In this document: positions 25,576 through 34,075 of the stretch, piece by piece | How positions within the stretch are numbered: the first letter of the stretch is position 1 | How the letters are laid out: each line of letters begins with the position of its first letter | Assembly (NCBI GenBank): GCA_022510525.1 | Contig: JAFLTH010000013.1 | Location: forward strand, 1-49,784 | Length of the DNA stretch: 49,784 nucleotides | Origin: Lachnospiraceae bacterium | Lineage (GTDB): Bacteria > Bacillota > Clostridia > Lachnospirales > Lachnospiraceae | Direction of reading: 5' to 3' | Notes under the pieces: model-generated | What the model was told of the DNA's origin: nothing | Databases searched by the model: none | What the model saw: the letters and a program-made list of their open reading frames with translations, nothing else | Made by a program: the position numbers and the translations under genes

Positions 25576-26379
25576 ATGGCAATTTTGGACAAATTTTCAT
25601 TGAAAGGCAAGGTAGCACTTGTAACAGGTGCATCTTACGGAATAGGTTTTGCTATTGCAACGGCATATGCTGAGGCAGGAGCAACAATCGTTTTCAATGA
25701 TATCAAGCAGGAGCTTGTGGATAAAGGTCTTGCATCATACAAAGAGAAAGGTATCGAAGCACATGGTTATGTATGCGACGTTACCAATGAAGATGCGGTA
25801 AATGAGTTCATTGCAAAGGTTGAAAAGGAAGTCGGAGTGATTGATATTCTGGTAAACAATGCAGGTATCATCAAACGTATTCCTATGTGTGATATGACGG
25901 CTGCAGAGTTCAGACAGGTAATCGATGTAGACTTGAATGCACCGTTTATCGTTTCCAAAGCAGTTATTCCTTCTATGATCAAGAAAGGTCACGGAAAGAT
26001 TATAAACATCTGCTCTATGATGAGCGAACTTGGTCGTGAGACTGTATCGGCATATGCCGCTGCCAAGGGTGGCTTGAAGATGCTTACAAGAAATATTGCA
26101 TCCGAGTACGGTGAGTTCAATATCCAGTGTAACGGTATCGGACCCGGTTATATAGCTACACCTCAGACTGCTCCTCTTCGTGAGATTCAGCCTGATGGAT
26201 CCAGACATCCGTTTGACCAGTTTATAATTGCAAAGACACCGGCTGCAAGATGGGGAGATGCTGAAGACCTTCAGGGTACGGCAGTATTCCTTGCATCAGA
26301 TGCATCTAATTTCGTTAACGGTCATGTTGTTTATGTAGACGGCGGTATCCTTGCTTATATCGGCAAACAGCCCGGCTAA
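25576..26379 (+). CDS. kduD: SDR oxidoreductase, probable 2-dehydro-3-deoxy-D-gluconate 5-dehydrogenase (KduD-like)
   Basis: A 267-residue classical short-chain dehydrogenase. The cofactor motif is TGASYGIG, the structural motif NNAG and the catalytic pair Y160-x-x-x-K164 (SAYAAAKGG). The C-terminal IAKTPAARWGDAEDLQG and YVDGG segments are those of the gluconate 5-dehydrogenase/KduD group. In this context it most likely reduces 2,5-diketo-3-deoxygluconate, the KduI product, to KDG, joining the unsaturated-uronate branch to the main path. Gluconate 5-dehydrogenase activity cannot be excluded. AAGGAGGA precedes the ATG, and a terminator follows. Confidence 0.85.
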   Translation: MAILDKFSLKGKVALVTGASYGIGFAIATAYAEAGATIVFNDIKQELVDKGLASYKEKGIEAHGYVCDVTNEDAVNEFIAKVEKEVGVIDILVNNAGIIKRIPMCDMTAAEFRQVIDVDLNAPFIVSKAVIPSMIKKGHGKIINICSMMSELGRETVSAYAAAKGGLKMLTRNIASEYGEFNIQCNGIGPGYIATPQTAPLREIQPDGSRHPFDQFIIAKTPAARWGDAEDLQGTAVFLASDASNFVNGHVVYVDGGILAYIGKQPG

Positions 26380-26396
26380 GCACTAAAGGGAAGTTC

Positions 26397-26429
26397 AAAG
26401 GTGGTAGCAAGATTCGCTGCCACCTTTTT
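26397..26429 (+). terminator. terminator after the uxaB-uxaA-kduD operon
   Basis: AAAGGTGG and CCACCTTT with paired AGC/GCT form a stem around AAGATTC and end in TTTTT. The GH28 operon starts 59 bases later, so it probably needs its own promoter or read-through. Confidence 0.85.
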
Positions 26430-26487
26430 ATCATATTGAACACACTTATACGCAAACTCGCAGCTTGAGTAAAAATGGAGGATTAGT

Positions 26488-28047
26488 ATGGATATTCGAT
26501 TGATTATGAAAACGGCGCGCAGTGTCACAATTGAACTGGACGATGGCGGAACTTATGAAACTTTTGAAAAATACAGGCTTTTTTTGAATCATGAAGAATG
26601 TATGTTGACCGGTACGGTCATTACGAGTATTTATGATCTGAAACCGGGCACCGAGTATCTGCTTGAAGTTCGCAGCATAGACGGAACAAATGCAGGAAGC
26701 ATTAATTTTAAAACCGAAGAGGAATACGTTACGATTAATGTAAAAGAACTTGGGGCAGTCGGAGACGGAGTATCGGATGACACCGGGTTTATACAGGCTG
26801 CGATTATGGCCTGCCCGCCGAAGAGCCGTGTACTTATTCCGAATGGAAAGTATAAGATTACCAGCATCTTTTTAAAGAGCGGCATCAATCTGGAAATTGC
26901 AAAAGGAGCGGAACTGCTGGCAGATACCGACAGGAATCGGTTTGCAAAATTCCCCGGACTGATAGAGAGTTATGATGAGACCGAAGAATATAACCTTGGA
27001 ACATGGGAAGGCAATCCGCTGCCTATGTTTGCAAGTATTATTACCGGAATCGGAGTGTCTGACGTTAAGATTTACGGAGAGGGAATAGTCAATGGCTGTG
27101 CTTCTACCGATAACTGGTGGAACAATCCTAAGGTTATGGTTGGGGCTTTTAGACCGAGAATGCTGTTTTTGAACCATTGTGACCGGATTCAGGTACAGGG
27201 AGTTACATTCTGCAATAGCCCGGCATGGACTATTCATCCGTATTTTAGCAATGAACTGATGTTTGCCAATGTGAAAGTGCAGAATCCCCAGAACTCTCCT
27301 AACACTGACGGACTTGATCCCGAATCATGCCGTGATGTGAAAATATTAGGTGTGCTTTTTTCGCTTGGAGATGATTGTATCGCCGTTAAATCGGGTAAAA
27401 TCTATATGGGTAAAAAATACAGGACTCCGTCCGAAAATATACATATATGCCATTGCCTGATGGAAAAAGGACATGGAGCCGTTACCGTCGGAAGCGAGAT
27501 TGGAGCCGGTGTACGAAATATGGTCGTGGAAAAATGCCGTTTCTCACATACTGACCGCGGACTCAGGATTAAGACACGTCGTGGCCGCGGAAAGGATTCG
27601 GTTTTAGACAACATAACGTTTAAGAATATAGATATGGATCATGTAATGACTCCGTTTACTGCGAATGCCTTTTATTTCTGTGATCCTGACGGACATTCCG
27701 AATATGTGCAGTCGAGAGAGGAATATCCGGTAGATGACGATACACCTGAATTGGGACATTTCCTGTTTGAAGACATTCATGCGGTTAACTGCCATGTGGC
27801 AGCAGCATATTTTGACGGACTTCCTGAGCGTAAAATCGAAGAGATAAAGATGAAAAACTGCACCATTTCTTTTGCGGATGAAGCTGTAACCAATGTTCCG
27901 ATCATGGCTAACGGAGTGGATGCCTGCTCCAAGAAGGGTATACATGCGACGAATGTCAAGAGACTTATCCTTGATAATGTGCTTATTAAGGGAAATGTTG
28001 GCGATGACTTGGAGCTTAATGGTATTGATAAGTTTGAACAAGATTAA
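26488..28047 (+). CDS. GH28 polygalacturonase, cytoplasmic, probably exo-acting
   Basis: A 519-residue parallel beta-helix hydrolase. The catalytic motifs are all present: NTD (272-274), DD in GDDCIAVKSG (295-296), GHG (328-330) and RIK in GLRIKTRRGRG. An N-terminal beta domain of about 85 residues (SVTIELDDGGTYETF, then DLKPGTEYLLEVRS) resembles a fibronectin III module, as in exo-polygalacturonases. There is no signal peptide, so it would act on imported oligogalacturonides and release galacturonate. GGAGG precedes the ATG. It heads the operon GH28, TIM-barrel protein, GH105. Its leader resembles that of the ankyrin-GH43 gene. Confidence 0.92.
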   Translation: MDIRLIMKTARSVTIELDDGGTYETFEKYRLFLNHEECMLTGTVITSIYDLKPGTEYLLEVRSIDGTNAGSINFKTEEEYVTINVKELGAVGDGVSDDTGFIQAAIMACPPKSRVLIPNGKYKITSIFLKSGINLEIAKGAELLADTDRNRFAKFPGLIESYDETEEYNLGTWEGNPLPMFASIITGIGVSDVKIYGEGIVNGCASTDNWWNNPKVMVGAFRPRMLFLNHCDRIQVQGVTFCNSPAWTIHPYFSNELMFANVKVQNPQNSPNTDGLDPESCRDVKILGVLFSLGDDCIAVKSGKIYMGKKYRTPSENIHICHCLMEKGHGAVTVGSEIGAGVRNMVVEKCRFSHTDRGLRIKTRRGRGKDSVLDNITFKNIDMDHVMTPFTANAFYFCDPDGHSEYVQSREEYPVDDDTPELGHFLFEDIHAVNCHVAAAYFDGLPERKIEEIKMKNCTISFADEAVTNVPIMANGVDACSKKGIHATNVKRLILDNVLIKGNVGDDLELNGIDKFEQD

Positions 28048-28059
28048 TGGAGGTATAGA

Positions 28060-28902
28060 GTGCAATTAGGTATACGTTTACATGATATAAAAAAGGTTCC
28101 GCTGGAGGAGCGGCTTAAGATTGCAAGAGAGCAGGGCTTTAAGTGTGGACATCTGGCGCTTTCCAAGGTGGTATCTGAATATTCGGTTGCAGATGAGGCG
28201 CTGACACCGGGCTTTGCCTGTTACCTGAAAAGGTTGTTTTATGAAAATCATATTGATATAGCCGTACTCGGTAATTATCTGAATCTGGCAAATCCTAATG
28301 AGGAAAGTCTTAAGAAGAATCAGGCGCGTTACCTTGCTCACATACGCTTTGCCTCTCTTCTGGGATGCGGAGTGGTTGGAACAGAGACCGGAGCGGTCAA
28401 TGAAGGGTACAAGTATGAGGAGCGTAATCATTCTGAAGAGGCGCTTGAGATTTTTATAAAAAATGTCAGACCGGTAGTGGAATATGCGGAGAAAATGGGC
28501 GTGATTTTTGCGATTGAACCGGTGTTTAAGCATATTGTATGCAATCCGGAGCGGGCAAGAAGGGTGTTGGATGAGATAAATTCCCCCAATTTGCAGATTA
28601 TTTTTGACCCGGTCAATCTATTGGATATAAGCAACTATCAGGATAGAGAACAGATTATACACAATGCGATTGACTTACTTGGTCAAGATATTGCAATGGT
28701 GCATATTAAGGACTTCAAGGTTGGAGAAAAAGGTCTTGATTCTGTTGCGGCAGGTACGGGAGAGATGGATTATAGCGAGATTATCCGTTTTATCAAGGCA
28801 AGGAAGCCCTATGTACATGTTACTCTGGAAAACACGGTTCCGGAAAATGCAGTTGAAGCAAGAGAATATATCCAGAAACTCTGGGACGATTGTGAAGTGT
28901 GA
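28060..28902 (+). CDS. sugar phosphate isomerase/epimerase family protein (AP-endonuclease-2-like TIM barrel)
   Basis: A 280-residue TIM barrel of the xylose-isomerase-like superfamily. Likely metal ligands follow the family pattern: Glu in GTETG, Glu in AIEPVF, Asp in IFDPVN, His in MVHIKDF and Glu in TLENT. The start is GTG at 28060, with TGGAGG upstream, 12 bases after the GH28 stop. Co-transcription with GH28 and GH105 suggests it acts on a sugar freed from rhamnogalacturonan or an unusual uronate, but the exact substrate cannot be read from sequence. Confidence 0.8.
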   Translation: MQLGIRLHDIKKVPLEERLKIAREQGFKCGHLALSKVVSEYSVADEALTPGFACYLKRLFYENHIDIAVLGNYLNLANPNEESLKKNQARYLAHIRFASLLGCGVVGTETGAVNEGYKYEERNHSEEALEIFIKNVRPVVEYAEKMGVIFAIEPVFKHIVCNPERARRVLDEINSPNLQIIFDPVNLLDISNYQDREQIIHNAIDLLGQDIAMVHIKDFKVGEKGLDSVAAGTGEMDYSEIIRFIKARKPYVHVTLENTVPENAVEAREYIQKLWDDCEV

Positions 28903-28936
28903 AATATGGTAAATGGTTAAGCGAAAGGGGAGGTTT

Positions 28937-30067
28937 ATGGACAGGATTGAAAAGTATATTGACGAATTGATGGAGAAAAGTACACCGGATAGGCCAATCT
29001 GGAATATCGAAAAAATCCTTCAGGGAAAGAAATCCACCTGGGATTATATTGACGGCTGTATGATAAAGGCAATTCTGGAGATGTATGCAATCACTAAAGA
29101 TAAGAAATACTTTGAATTTGCGGATGCTTTTATTGACTATAAGGTAAAAGAGGACGGTAGTATCGAAGGCTATGATGTGTCTGAACTGAATATTGACAAT
29201 GTTAATGCCGGAAAGACTCTGTTTGAATTGTATGACCTGACAGGAAAGGAAAAGTATCGTAAGGCAATCGACTTGATTTACAGTCAGATTGAGCAGATGC
29301 CAAGGACAGGAGACGGGAATTTCTGGCATAAGAACATTTATCCGAATCAGGTATGGCTGGATGGTCTGTATATGTGCCAGCCCTTCTATATGGAATATGA
29401 AACCAGATTCAACGATAAGAAAAACTATGGCGACATTTTCAATCAGTTTGCACAGGTGGTTAAGCATATGCATGATCCCAAGACAGGTCTGTATTATCAT
29501 GCTTATGATTCATCCAGAGAGATGTTCTGGTGTGATAAAGTAACGGGGTTAAGCCAGAATTTCTGGCTGCGTGCACTTGGCTGGTACTCAATGGCCTTGC
29601 TTGATACACTTGATAAGATGGATTCAACCTGTGGAGACGATTACGAGACGCTTAAGACTGTGTTTGTAGAGCTTATGGAAGCAATGCTTAAGTATCAGGA
29701 TGAAAGCGGTATGTGGTACCAGGTAGTAAATCTGGGCGGCATGGAAAAGAACTATCTGGAAACCAGCGGAAGCTCTATTATGGCTTATGCACTGTTAAAA
29801 GGTGTGCGTCTCGGATTTTTACCGGAGAGTTACCGTGAAAACGGTAAAATGGCTTTTAAGGGAATTTGTGACAAGTATCTTTCTACGGACGAAGAAGGCA
29901 ATCTTCATCTTGGAGGAATCTGTCTGGTAGCAGGACTTGGCGGTAAAAAGATGCGTTCAGGTACCTTTGACTATTATATGTCGGAGCCTGTGGTAAATGA
30001 TGATGCCAAGGGAGTGGGACCGTTCCTGCTGGCTTATACGGAGATGTTGCGTTTAGAGAAAAACTGA
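28937..30067 (+). CDS. GH105 unsaturated rhamnogalacturonyl hydrolase (copy 1)
   Basis: A 376-residue alpha/alpha-barrel enzyme of the YteR/YesR type. It removes the 4,5-unsaturated galacturonyl residue from rhamnogalacturonan oligosaccharides made by lyases. The catalytic aspartate is D142 in WLDGLYMCQPFYMEYE, the position expected from YteR; FWLRALGWYSMAL and EPVVNDDAKGVGPFLLAY are further landmarks. No signal peptide, hence cytoplasmic. The ATG at 28937 is preferred because GGGGAGG lies four bases upstream; an in-frame ATG at 28913 would place that site inside the gene. Its close paralogue lies at 47697-48803. Confidence 0.92.
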   Translation: MDRIEKYIDELMEKSTPDRPIWNIEKILQGKKSTWDYIDGCMIKAILEMYAITKDKKYFEFADAFIDYKVKEDGSIEGYDVSELNIDNVNAGKTLFELYDLTGKEKYRKAIDLIYSQIEQMPRTGDGNFWHKNIYPNQVWLDGLYMCQPFYMEYETRFNDKKNYGDIFNQFAQVVKHMHDPKTGLYYHAYDSSREMFWCDKVTGLSQNFWLRALGWYSMALLDTLDKMDSTCGDDYETLKTVFVELMEAMLKYQDESGMWYQVVNLGGMEKNYLETSGSSIMAYALLKGVRLGFLPESYRENGKMAFKGICDKYLSTDEEGNLHLGGICLVAGLGGKKMRSGTFDYYMSEPVVNDDAKGVGPFLLAYTEMLRLEKN

Positions 30068-30093
30068 AATAAATATGGAAATGAATAAAAAAG

Positions 30094-30131
30094 AAAACCC
30101 AGCTTCTGTACTTTTACAGGAACTGGGTTTT
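30094..30131. terminator. bidirectional terminator between GH105 and ackA
   Basis: AAAACCCAG and CTGGGTTTT form the outer stem and CTGTA/TACAG the inner one. It lies between the converging GH105 and ackA genes and can serve both. Confidence 0.88.
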
Positions 30132-30160
30132 GATTTACATAACAATGCTGGCGTTATATA

Positions 30161-31357
30161 TTATTTCAGAAGTGCCTTAGTCTCTCTGGCAATTGCAAGT
30201 TCCTCATTGGTAGGAATTACAAGTACTTTAGTGGTGGAGTCAGGTGTTGAAATAACCAGTTCCTCGCCACGTTTGGAATTCTGCTCCTTATCCAGAGTGA
30301 TGCCAAGATATCCGAGGCGGCTGCAGATCATTTCTCTTACAAATGCGCTGTTCTCACCAAGTCCTGCCGTAAAGCAGATTGCGTCTACACCGTTCATTGC
30401 TGCGGTGTAAGCGCCGATATATTTGGTTACACGGTATGCAAAGGTCTCAATTGTGCGGATTCCTTCTTCCTTACCGCTTTCATATGCATCCTGAAGATCA
30501 CGGAAATCTGATGAAAGATTGGAAGATAAACCGAGTACACCGGATTTCTTATTCAGTATTGACATAATGTCATCTATGGATTTGCCTTCTTTATGAGCGA
30601 TAAATTCAATGATGGCAGGATCGATATCTCCTGAGCGTGTACCCATGATAAGACCTTCTAAAGGAGTAAGACCCATTGAGGTATCGATACATTTACCGTT
30701 CTTAACAGCTGAAACGCTGGCGCCGTTTCCAAGGTGGCATACGATAATCTTTAAGTCTTCATATTTTTTACCTAATACTTCGGCAGCTCTGTTTGATACA
30801 TAGGAGTGGCTGGTTCCATGGAAACCGTATCTTCTTACTTTGTATTTCTCATAGTATTCATAAGGGATACCGTATAAATAAGCTTCCTTAGGCATAGTCT
30901 GATGGAAAGCCGTATCAAATACGGCAGCCATAGGTGTGTTAGGCATAAGCTCCTTACATGCTGCTATTCCGATTAAGTTTGCAGGGTTATGTAAAGGAGC
31001 AAGCTCGTTACAATCGGTAATTGCCTTAACAACTTCATCCGTGATAAGAGTGGACTTGGCAAATTTTTCACCACCATGTACAATACGATGTCCTACCGCT
31101 GCAATTTCCGAAAGATCCTTAACAACGCCATTGACTGAATCAGTCAATGAATTGAGTACCAGCTTAACTGCTGTTGTGTGGTCTTCCATAGGAGTTACTG
31201 TTGTAATCTTATCTTTACCTTCCGGCTGGTAAACAAGCTGGCTGCCTTCTATGCCGATTCTTTCACATAAGCCTTTTGCAATCAGTTTTTCTGTTTCTGC
31301 GTCGATCAACTGGAATTTAAGAGATGAGCTTCCGCAGTTAATAACTAATATATTCAT
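30161..31357 (-). CDS. ackA: acetate kinase
   Basis: A 398-residue enzyme of the ASKHA fold that makes ATP and acetate from acetyl phosphate. It begins MNILVINCGSSSLKFQL and carries VGHRIVHGGEKF, the substrate segment FDTAFHQTMP, RRYGFHGTSHSYV and LGNGASV. The start is set at the ATG of MNILVIN, since the protein is highly conserved from that point, although an in-frame TTG lies three codons upstream. It follows pta by 54 bases; together they form the fermentative acetate pathway that uses pyruvate-derived acetyl-CoA. Confidence 0.97.
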   Translation of the reverse strand: MNILVINCGSSSLKFQLIDAETEKLIAKGLCERIGIEGSQLVYQPEGKDKITTVTPMEDHTTAVKLVLNSLTDSVNGVVKDLSEIAAVGHRIVHGGEKFAKSTLITDEVVKAITDCNELAPLHNPANLIGIAACKELMPNTPMAAVFDTAFHQTMPKEAYLYGIPYEYYEKYKVRRYGFHGTSHSYVSNRAAEVLGKKYEDLKIIVCHLGNGASVSAVKNGKCIDTSMGLTPLEGLIMGTRSGDIDPAIIEFIAHKEGKSIDDIMSILNKKSGVLGLSSNLSSDFRDLQDAYESGKEEGIRTIETFAYRVTKYIGAYTAAMNGVDAICFTAGLGENSAFVREMICSRLGYLGITLDKEQNSKRGEELVISTPDSTTKVLVIPTNEELAIARETKALLK

Positions 31358-31411
31358 TATAATCAATCATCCTTTCATAGCTTAAGTTTGTTCTATGTAA
31401 CGTTAATAACT

Positions 31412-32413
31412 TTATGATAATTGTGCCTGTACTGCTGTCAGAGCCACTACGCCGACGATATCTTCCCATGAACAGCCGCGGGAGAGGTCGTTCACCGGTT
31501 TAGCGATACCCTGAAGTATCGGTCCGTATGCTTCTGCCTTTGCAAGTCTCTGAACCAGCTTATATCCTATGTTACCACTGTCTAAGTTAGGGAAAATAAG
31601 TACATTTGCTTTACCTGCAACTTCACTTCCCGGAGATTTGGTCTTAGCTACCGATGCAACCAAAGCCGCATCTAACTGAAGTTCACCGTCAAGGCAGAGG
31701 TGAGGATATTCTTCTTTGGCTATCCTTGTAGCCTCTACAACTTTGTCAACCAGAGCGTGTTTAGCGCTGCCCTTGGTAGAGTGTGAAAGCATCGCGATAA
31801 TAGGCTTAGCGCCTACAAGTGCCTTAAAGCTCTTAGCTGAGGAATCAGCTATAGCTGCAAGCTCCTCTGCTGTAGGGTCCTGATTCAGACCGCAGTCTGC
31901 AAACAGGAAAGTTCCGCCTTCACCGAATTCACAATCCGGTACATCCATAATAAAGAAACCTGATACAAGTTTAACGCCGGGAGCGGTTTTAAGAATCTGC
32001 AGCGCCGGACGAAGAGTATCTGCCGTCGCATGAGCAGCTCCGGCTACCATACCGTCGGCATCATTGGCTTTAACCATCAAAACGCCGTATGTAAGAGCAT
32101 CTGTTAAAAGAATCTCTCTTGCCTGCTCAGGGGTCATGCCTTTGCTCTTTCTTGTTTCATAAAGTAAATTCACATATTCGTCAAGTTTATCTGATTTCTT
32201 AGGATCCTCGATAGCAACGCCGTCAAGTTCTACTTCCAGCCAGCTAGCACCGTCAAGTATCTTTTCCTCATCGCCTATCATAACTATATCGGCAATTCCC
32301 TCTGCAACAATATGAGATGCTGCAATCAATGTTCTTTTGTCGGTTGTTTCCGGCAATACGATTTTTTTCTTGTCGCTTTTTGCTTTTTCTTTCATTAGGT
32401 CAATGTATGACAT
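31412..32413 (-). CDS. pta: phosphate acetyltransferase
   Basis: A 333-residue enzyme that converts acetyl-CoA and phosphate to acetyl phosphate and CoA. The short single-domain form typical of Firmicutes is seen, with VMVKANDADGMVAGAAHAT, SGFFIMDVP, MLSHSTKGSA, DGELQLDAA and NVLIFPNLDSGNIGYKL. GAAAGGAGA precedes the ATG. It is the first gene of the pta-ackA operon, with a good promoter at 32485-32513. Confidence 0.97.
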   Translation of the reverse strand: MSYIDLMKEKAKSDKKKIVLPETTDKRTLIAASHIVAEGIADIVMIGDEEKILDGASWLEVELDGVAIEDPKKSDKLDEYVNLLYETRKSKGMTPEQAREILLTDALTYGVLMVKANDADGMVAGAAHATADTLRPALQILKTAPGVKLVSGFFIMDVPDCEFGEGGTFLFADCGLNQDPTAEELAAIADSSAKSFKALVGAKPIIAMLSHSTKGSAKHALVDKVVEATRIAKEEYPHLCLDGELQLDAALVASVAKTKSPGSEVAGKANVLIFPNLDSGNIGYKLVQRLAKAEAYGPILQGIAKPVNDLSRGCSWEDIVGVVALTAVQAQLS

Positions 32414-32484
32414 ACCCCATTCTCCTTTCGATTTTCAGTCTCTTTGCTCATATAATTGGCAAAATCCAACTGCATTATAGTAAA

Positions 32485-32513
32485 ATTATACAAAAATTCT
32501 CGCCTGTGTACAA
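32485..32513 (-). promoter_or_regulatory. promoter of pta-ackA
   Basis: Minus strand: TTGTAC (32508-32513), a 17-base spacer and TATAAT (32485-32490), with a leader of about 65 bases. Confidence 0.6.
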
Positions 32514-32615
32514 GATGATTTTAATGTATTTTATGTATTTTTTTCCATAATTTTAGCAGACGGATTTTAGCGGTTTTAAATTACTATTTTATTTAAATTG
32601 CGCGCAATCAATAAC

Positions 32616-32644
32616 TTTACACAGTTTGGCAGGTTTGTTATAAT
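32616..32644 (+). promoter_or_regulatory. strong promoter for the SDR-SnoaL pair
   Basis: TTTACA (32616-32621), exactly 17 bases, then TATAAT (32639-32644) with an extended TG at 32636-32637. The leader to the ATG at 32679 is about 30 bases. Confidence 0.7.
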
Positions 32645-32678
32645 ATTGCATAGTAAAAAAGAAATGGAGGGTTTTAAC

Positions 32679-33467
32679 ATGGGTGTATACGCAATTTCCG
32701 GCGCTTCAAGCGGAATCGGCGCCAAAGCAAAAGAACTGTTATTGGAACGGGGTAATCAGGTTATTAACATTGACTTAAAAGATGGTGACATCTGTGTCAA
32801 TCTTGCAACCGAAGAAGGAAGAAAAGAGGCGGTGGACGCTCTTCACAAAATGTGTCCGGACGGACTCGACGGCATCATCTGCAATGCCGGTGTATCCGGT
32901 GCCTGCGGTAATCTTCCGCTTATAATTTCACTTAATTATTTCGGTACTATCGCTCTTGCAAAGGGCGCATATGATCTGCTTGAGAAAAAACACGGAAGTT
33001 GTGTTGTTACAGCTTCCAATACTATCTCACAGGGTGCAGGACGTATGGATATCGCAGACCTTTTGAATAATATCGGAGATGAGACAAGAGTCCTTCATCT
33101 GGTAAATCAGATGGATGCTTCCAACTTAAGCGTTGGTAATTCACTCTATGTTTCTACCAAATATGCTTTGGCAAGATGGGTAAGGCGTGTATCTGCTGCA
33201 TGGGCCGCTAACGGCGTTCGTATTAATGCAATAGCTCCCGGCAACGTAAATACCGCGATGACAGCTACAATGAGTACTTCCGCAAAGATGGCTCTGAATG
33301 CGCTTCCGATTCCTACCAAATACGGTCAGGAAACTCTGATGGATGCCGATGAGATAGCCGAGGTTATGATTTTCCTTGTATCCGACAAGGCAAAGGGCGT
33401 AAACGGAAACGTAATGTTTGTAGACGGCGGTACTGATGCGCTGCTTAACTCTGAAAAAGTATATTAA
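32679..33467 (+). CDS. SDR family oxidoreductase (3-alpha-hydroxysteroid dehydrogenase/carbonyl reductase-like)
   Basis: A 262-residue short-chain dehydrogenase. The cofactor motif SGASSGIG is right at the N-terminus, NAG follows, and the catalytic pair is Y157-x-x-x-K161 (YVSTK). The layout, with an early ISG, a 40-residue insert before the tyrosine and a C-terminal FVDGG, recalls the 3-alpha-hydroxysteroid dehydrogenase/carbonyl reductase branch. The substrate is unknown. The ATG at 32679 is chosen for GGAGG eight bases upstream and because the Rossmann strand begins at once; a longer frame to 32598 would run through the promoter. It shares a transcript with a SnoaL-like gene. Confidence 0.85.
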   Translation: MGVYAISGASSGIGAKAKELLLERGNQVINIDLKDGDICVNLATEEGRKEAVDALHKMCPDGLDGIICNAGVSGACGNLPLIISLNYFGTIALAKGAYDLLEKKHGSCVVTASNTISQGAGRMDIADLLNNIGDETRVLHLVNQMDASNLSVGNSLYVSTKYALARWVRRVSAAWAANGVRINAIAPGNVNTAMTATMSTSAKMALNALPIPTKYGQETLMDADEIAEVMIFLVSDKAKGVNGNVMFVDGGTDALLNSEKVY

Positions 33468-33527
33468 AATTATTTGAATCGTTAATATTTAGATACGCCG
33501 ATATGCGGCAGATTGAGAGGTATGTTT

Positions 33528-33860
33528 ATGAAACCTATTGAGAAATATGTAGAAGTTATGGAAAATAAAGACTTTGAAGGTCTTGCAGAGCTTTTTAGCA
33601 AAGACGGAGTACTTAGTGATTACTGTACTAATTCATCAGCACAGAAAGAATATCATATTTATGGAAAGGAAACCATCAATATGTTCTTCCGTAATAAATT
33701 CGGCTTCCGTCAGTATTCAATTATGGATGCTGAGGTAGTGAATGATACACAGGCTGAATTTATTGCTAACTTTGGCGGTTACAATATTATGGCAATCGCT
33801 ACGGTTCGTGAAGTGACTGAAGACGGTCATATTAAGAATCTTACTGTAAGACCTAAATAA
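33528..33860 (+). CDS. SnoaL-like / NTF2-superfamily protein
   Basis: A 110-residue protein with the alpha+beta cone pattern of the NTF2/SnoaL/ketosteroid-isomerase superfamily: a first helix IEKYVEVMENKDFEGLAELFSKDG, the helix KETINMFFRNKF and a long curved sheet ending in HIKNLTVRP. Members are isomerases, dehydratases or binding proteins, so activity cannot be assigned. The ATG at 33528 has AGAGG seven bases upstream. It lies 60 bases after the SDR gene without a terminator between, so the pair probably acts together. A perfect terminator follows. Confidence 0.75.
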   Translation: MKPIEKYVEVMENKDFEGLAELFSKDGVLSDYCTNSSAQKEYHIYGKETINMFFRNKFGFRQYSIMDAEVVNDTQAEFIANFGGYNIMAIATVREVTEDGHIKNLTVRPK

Positions 33861-33880
33861 ATTATTTAAAATTTAACGGT

Positions 33881-33923
33881 AAAAATCCGATGTTTCCCGA
33901 TGAAATTGGAACATCGGATTTTT
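33881..33923 (+). terminator. intrinsic terminator with perfect 14-base arms
   Basis: AAAAATCCGATGTT (33881-33894) and AACATCGGATTTTT (33910-33923) are exact inverted repeats around a 15-base loop. It closes the SDR-SnoaL operon. Confidence 0.92.
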
Positions 33924-33987
33924 CAGATAATTTTCAGATAATTTATGAAGTAATTTTCTGCAGATAATTTACGAAGTAAATTTTCTG
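33924..33987 (+). repeat. short tandem repeat before spoVAD
   Basis: A partial unit CAGATAATTTT (33924-33934) is followed by two near-identical units (33935-33960 and 33961-33987), each starting CAGATAATTTA and ending ATTTTCTG, that differ at one base and one A insertion. Confidence 0.75.
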
Positions 33988-33993
33988 TTAGTA

Positions 33994-34022
33994 TAATATT
34001 TCCTTAACATTTTGGCATACTA
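33994..34022 (+). promoter_or_regulatory. candidate forespore (sigma-G type) promoter for spoVAD
   Basis: CATACTA at 34016-34022 fits the sigma-G -10 pattern CATnnTA. TAATA at 33994-33998 matches four of five positions of the GnATR -35 at a 17-base spacing. Its place ahead of spoVAD, a known sigma-G regulon member in Bacillus, adds weight. Confidence 0.5.
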
Positions 34023-34075
34023 ACCTGTAAATAACACTTTAATGATAGAAATATTATGACAAGGAGAGTGTCCAG

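Noticed and set aside
30075..30410. 111-residue plus-strand frame after GH105
   Set aside because: It runs antisense over the ackA C-terminus and through the bidirectional terminator, so it is a shadow frame.
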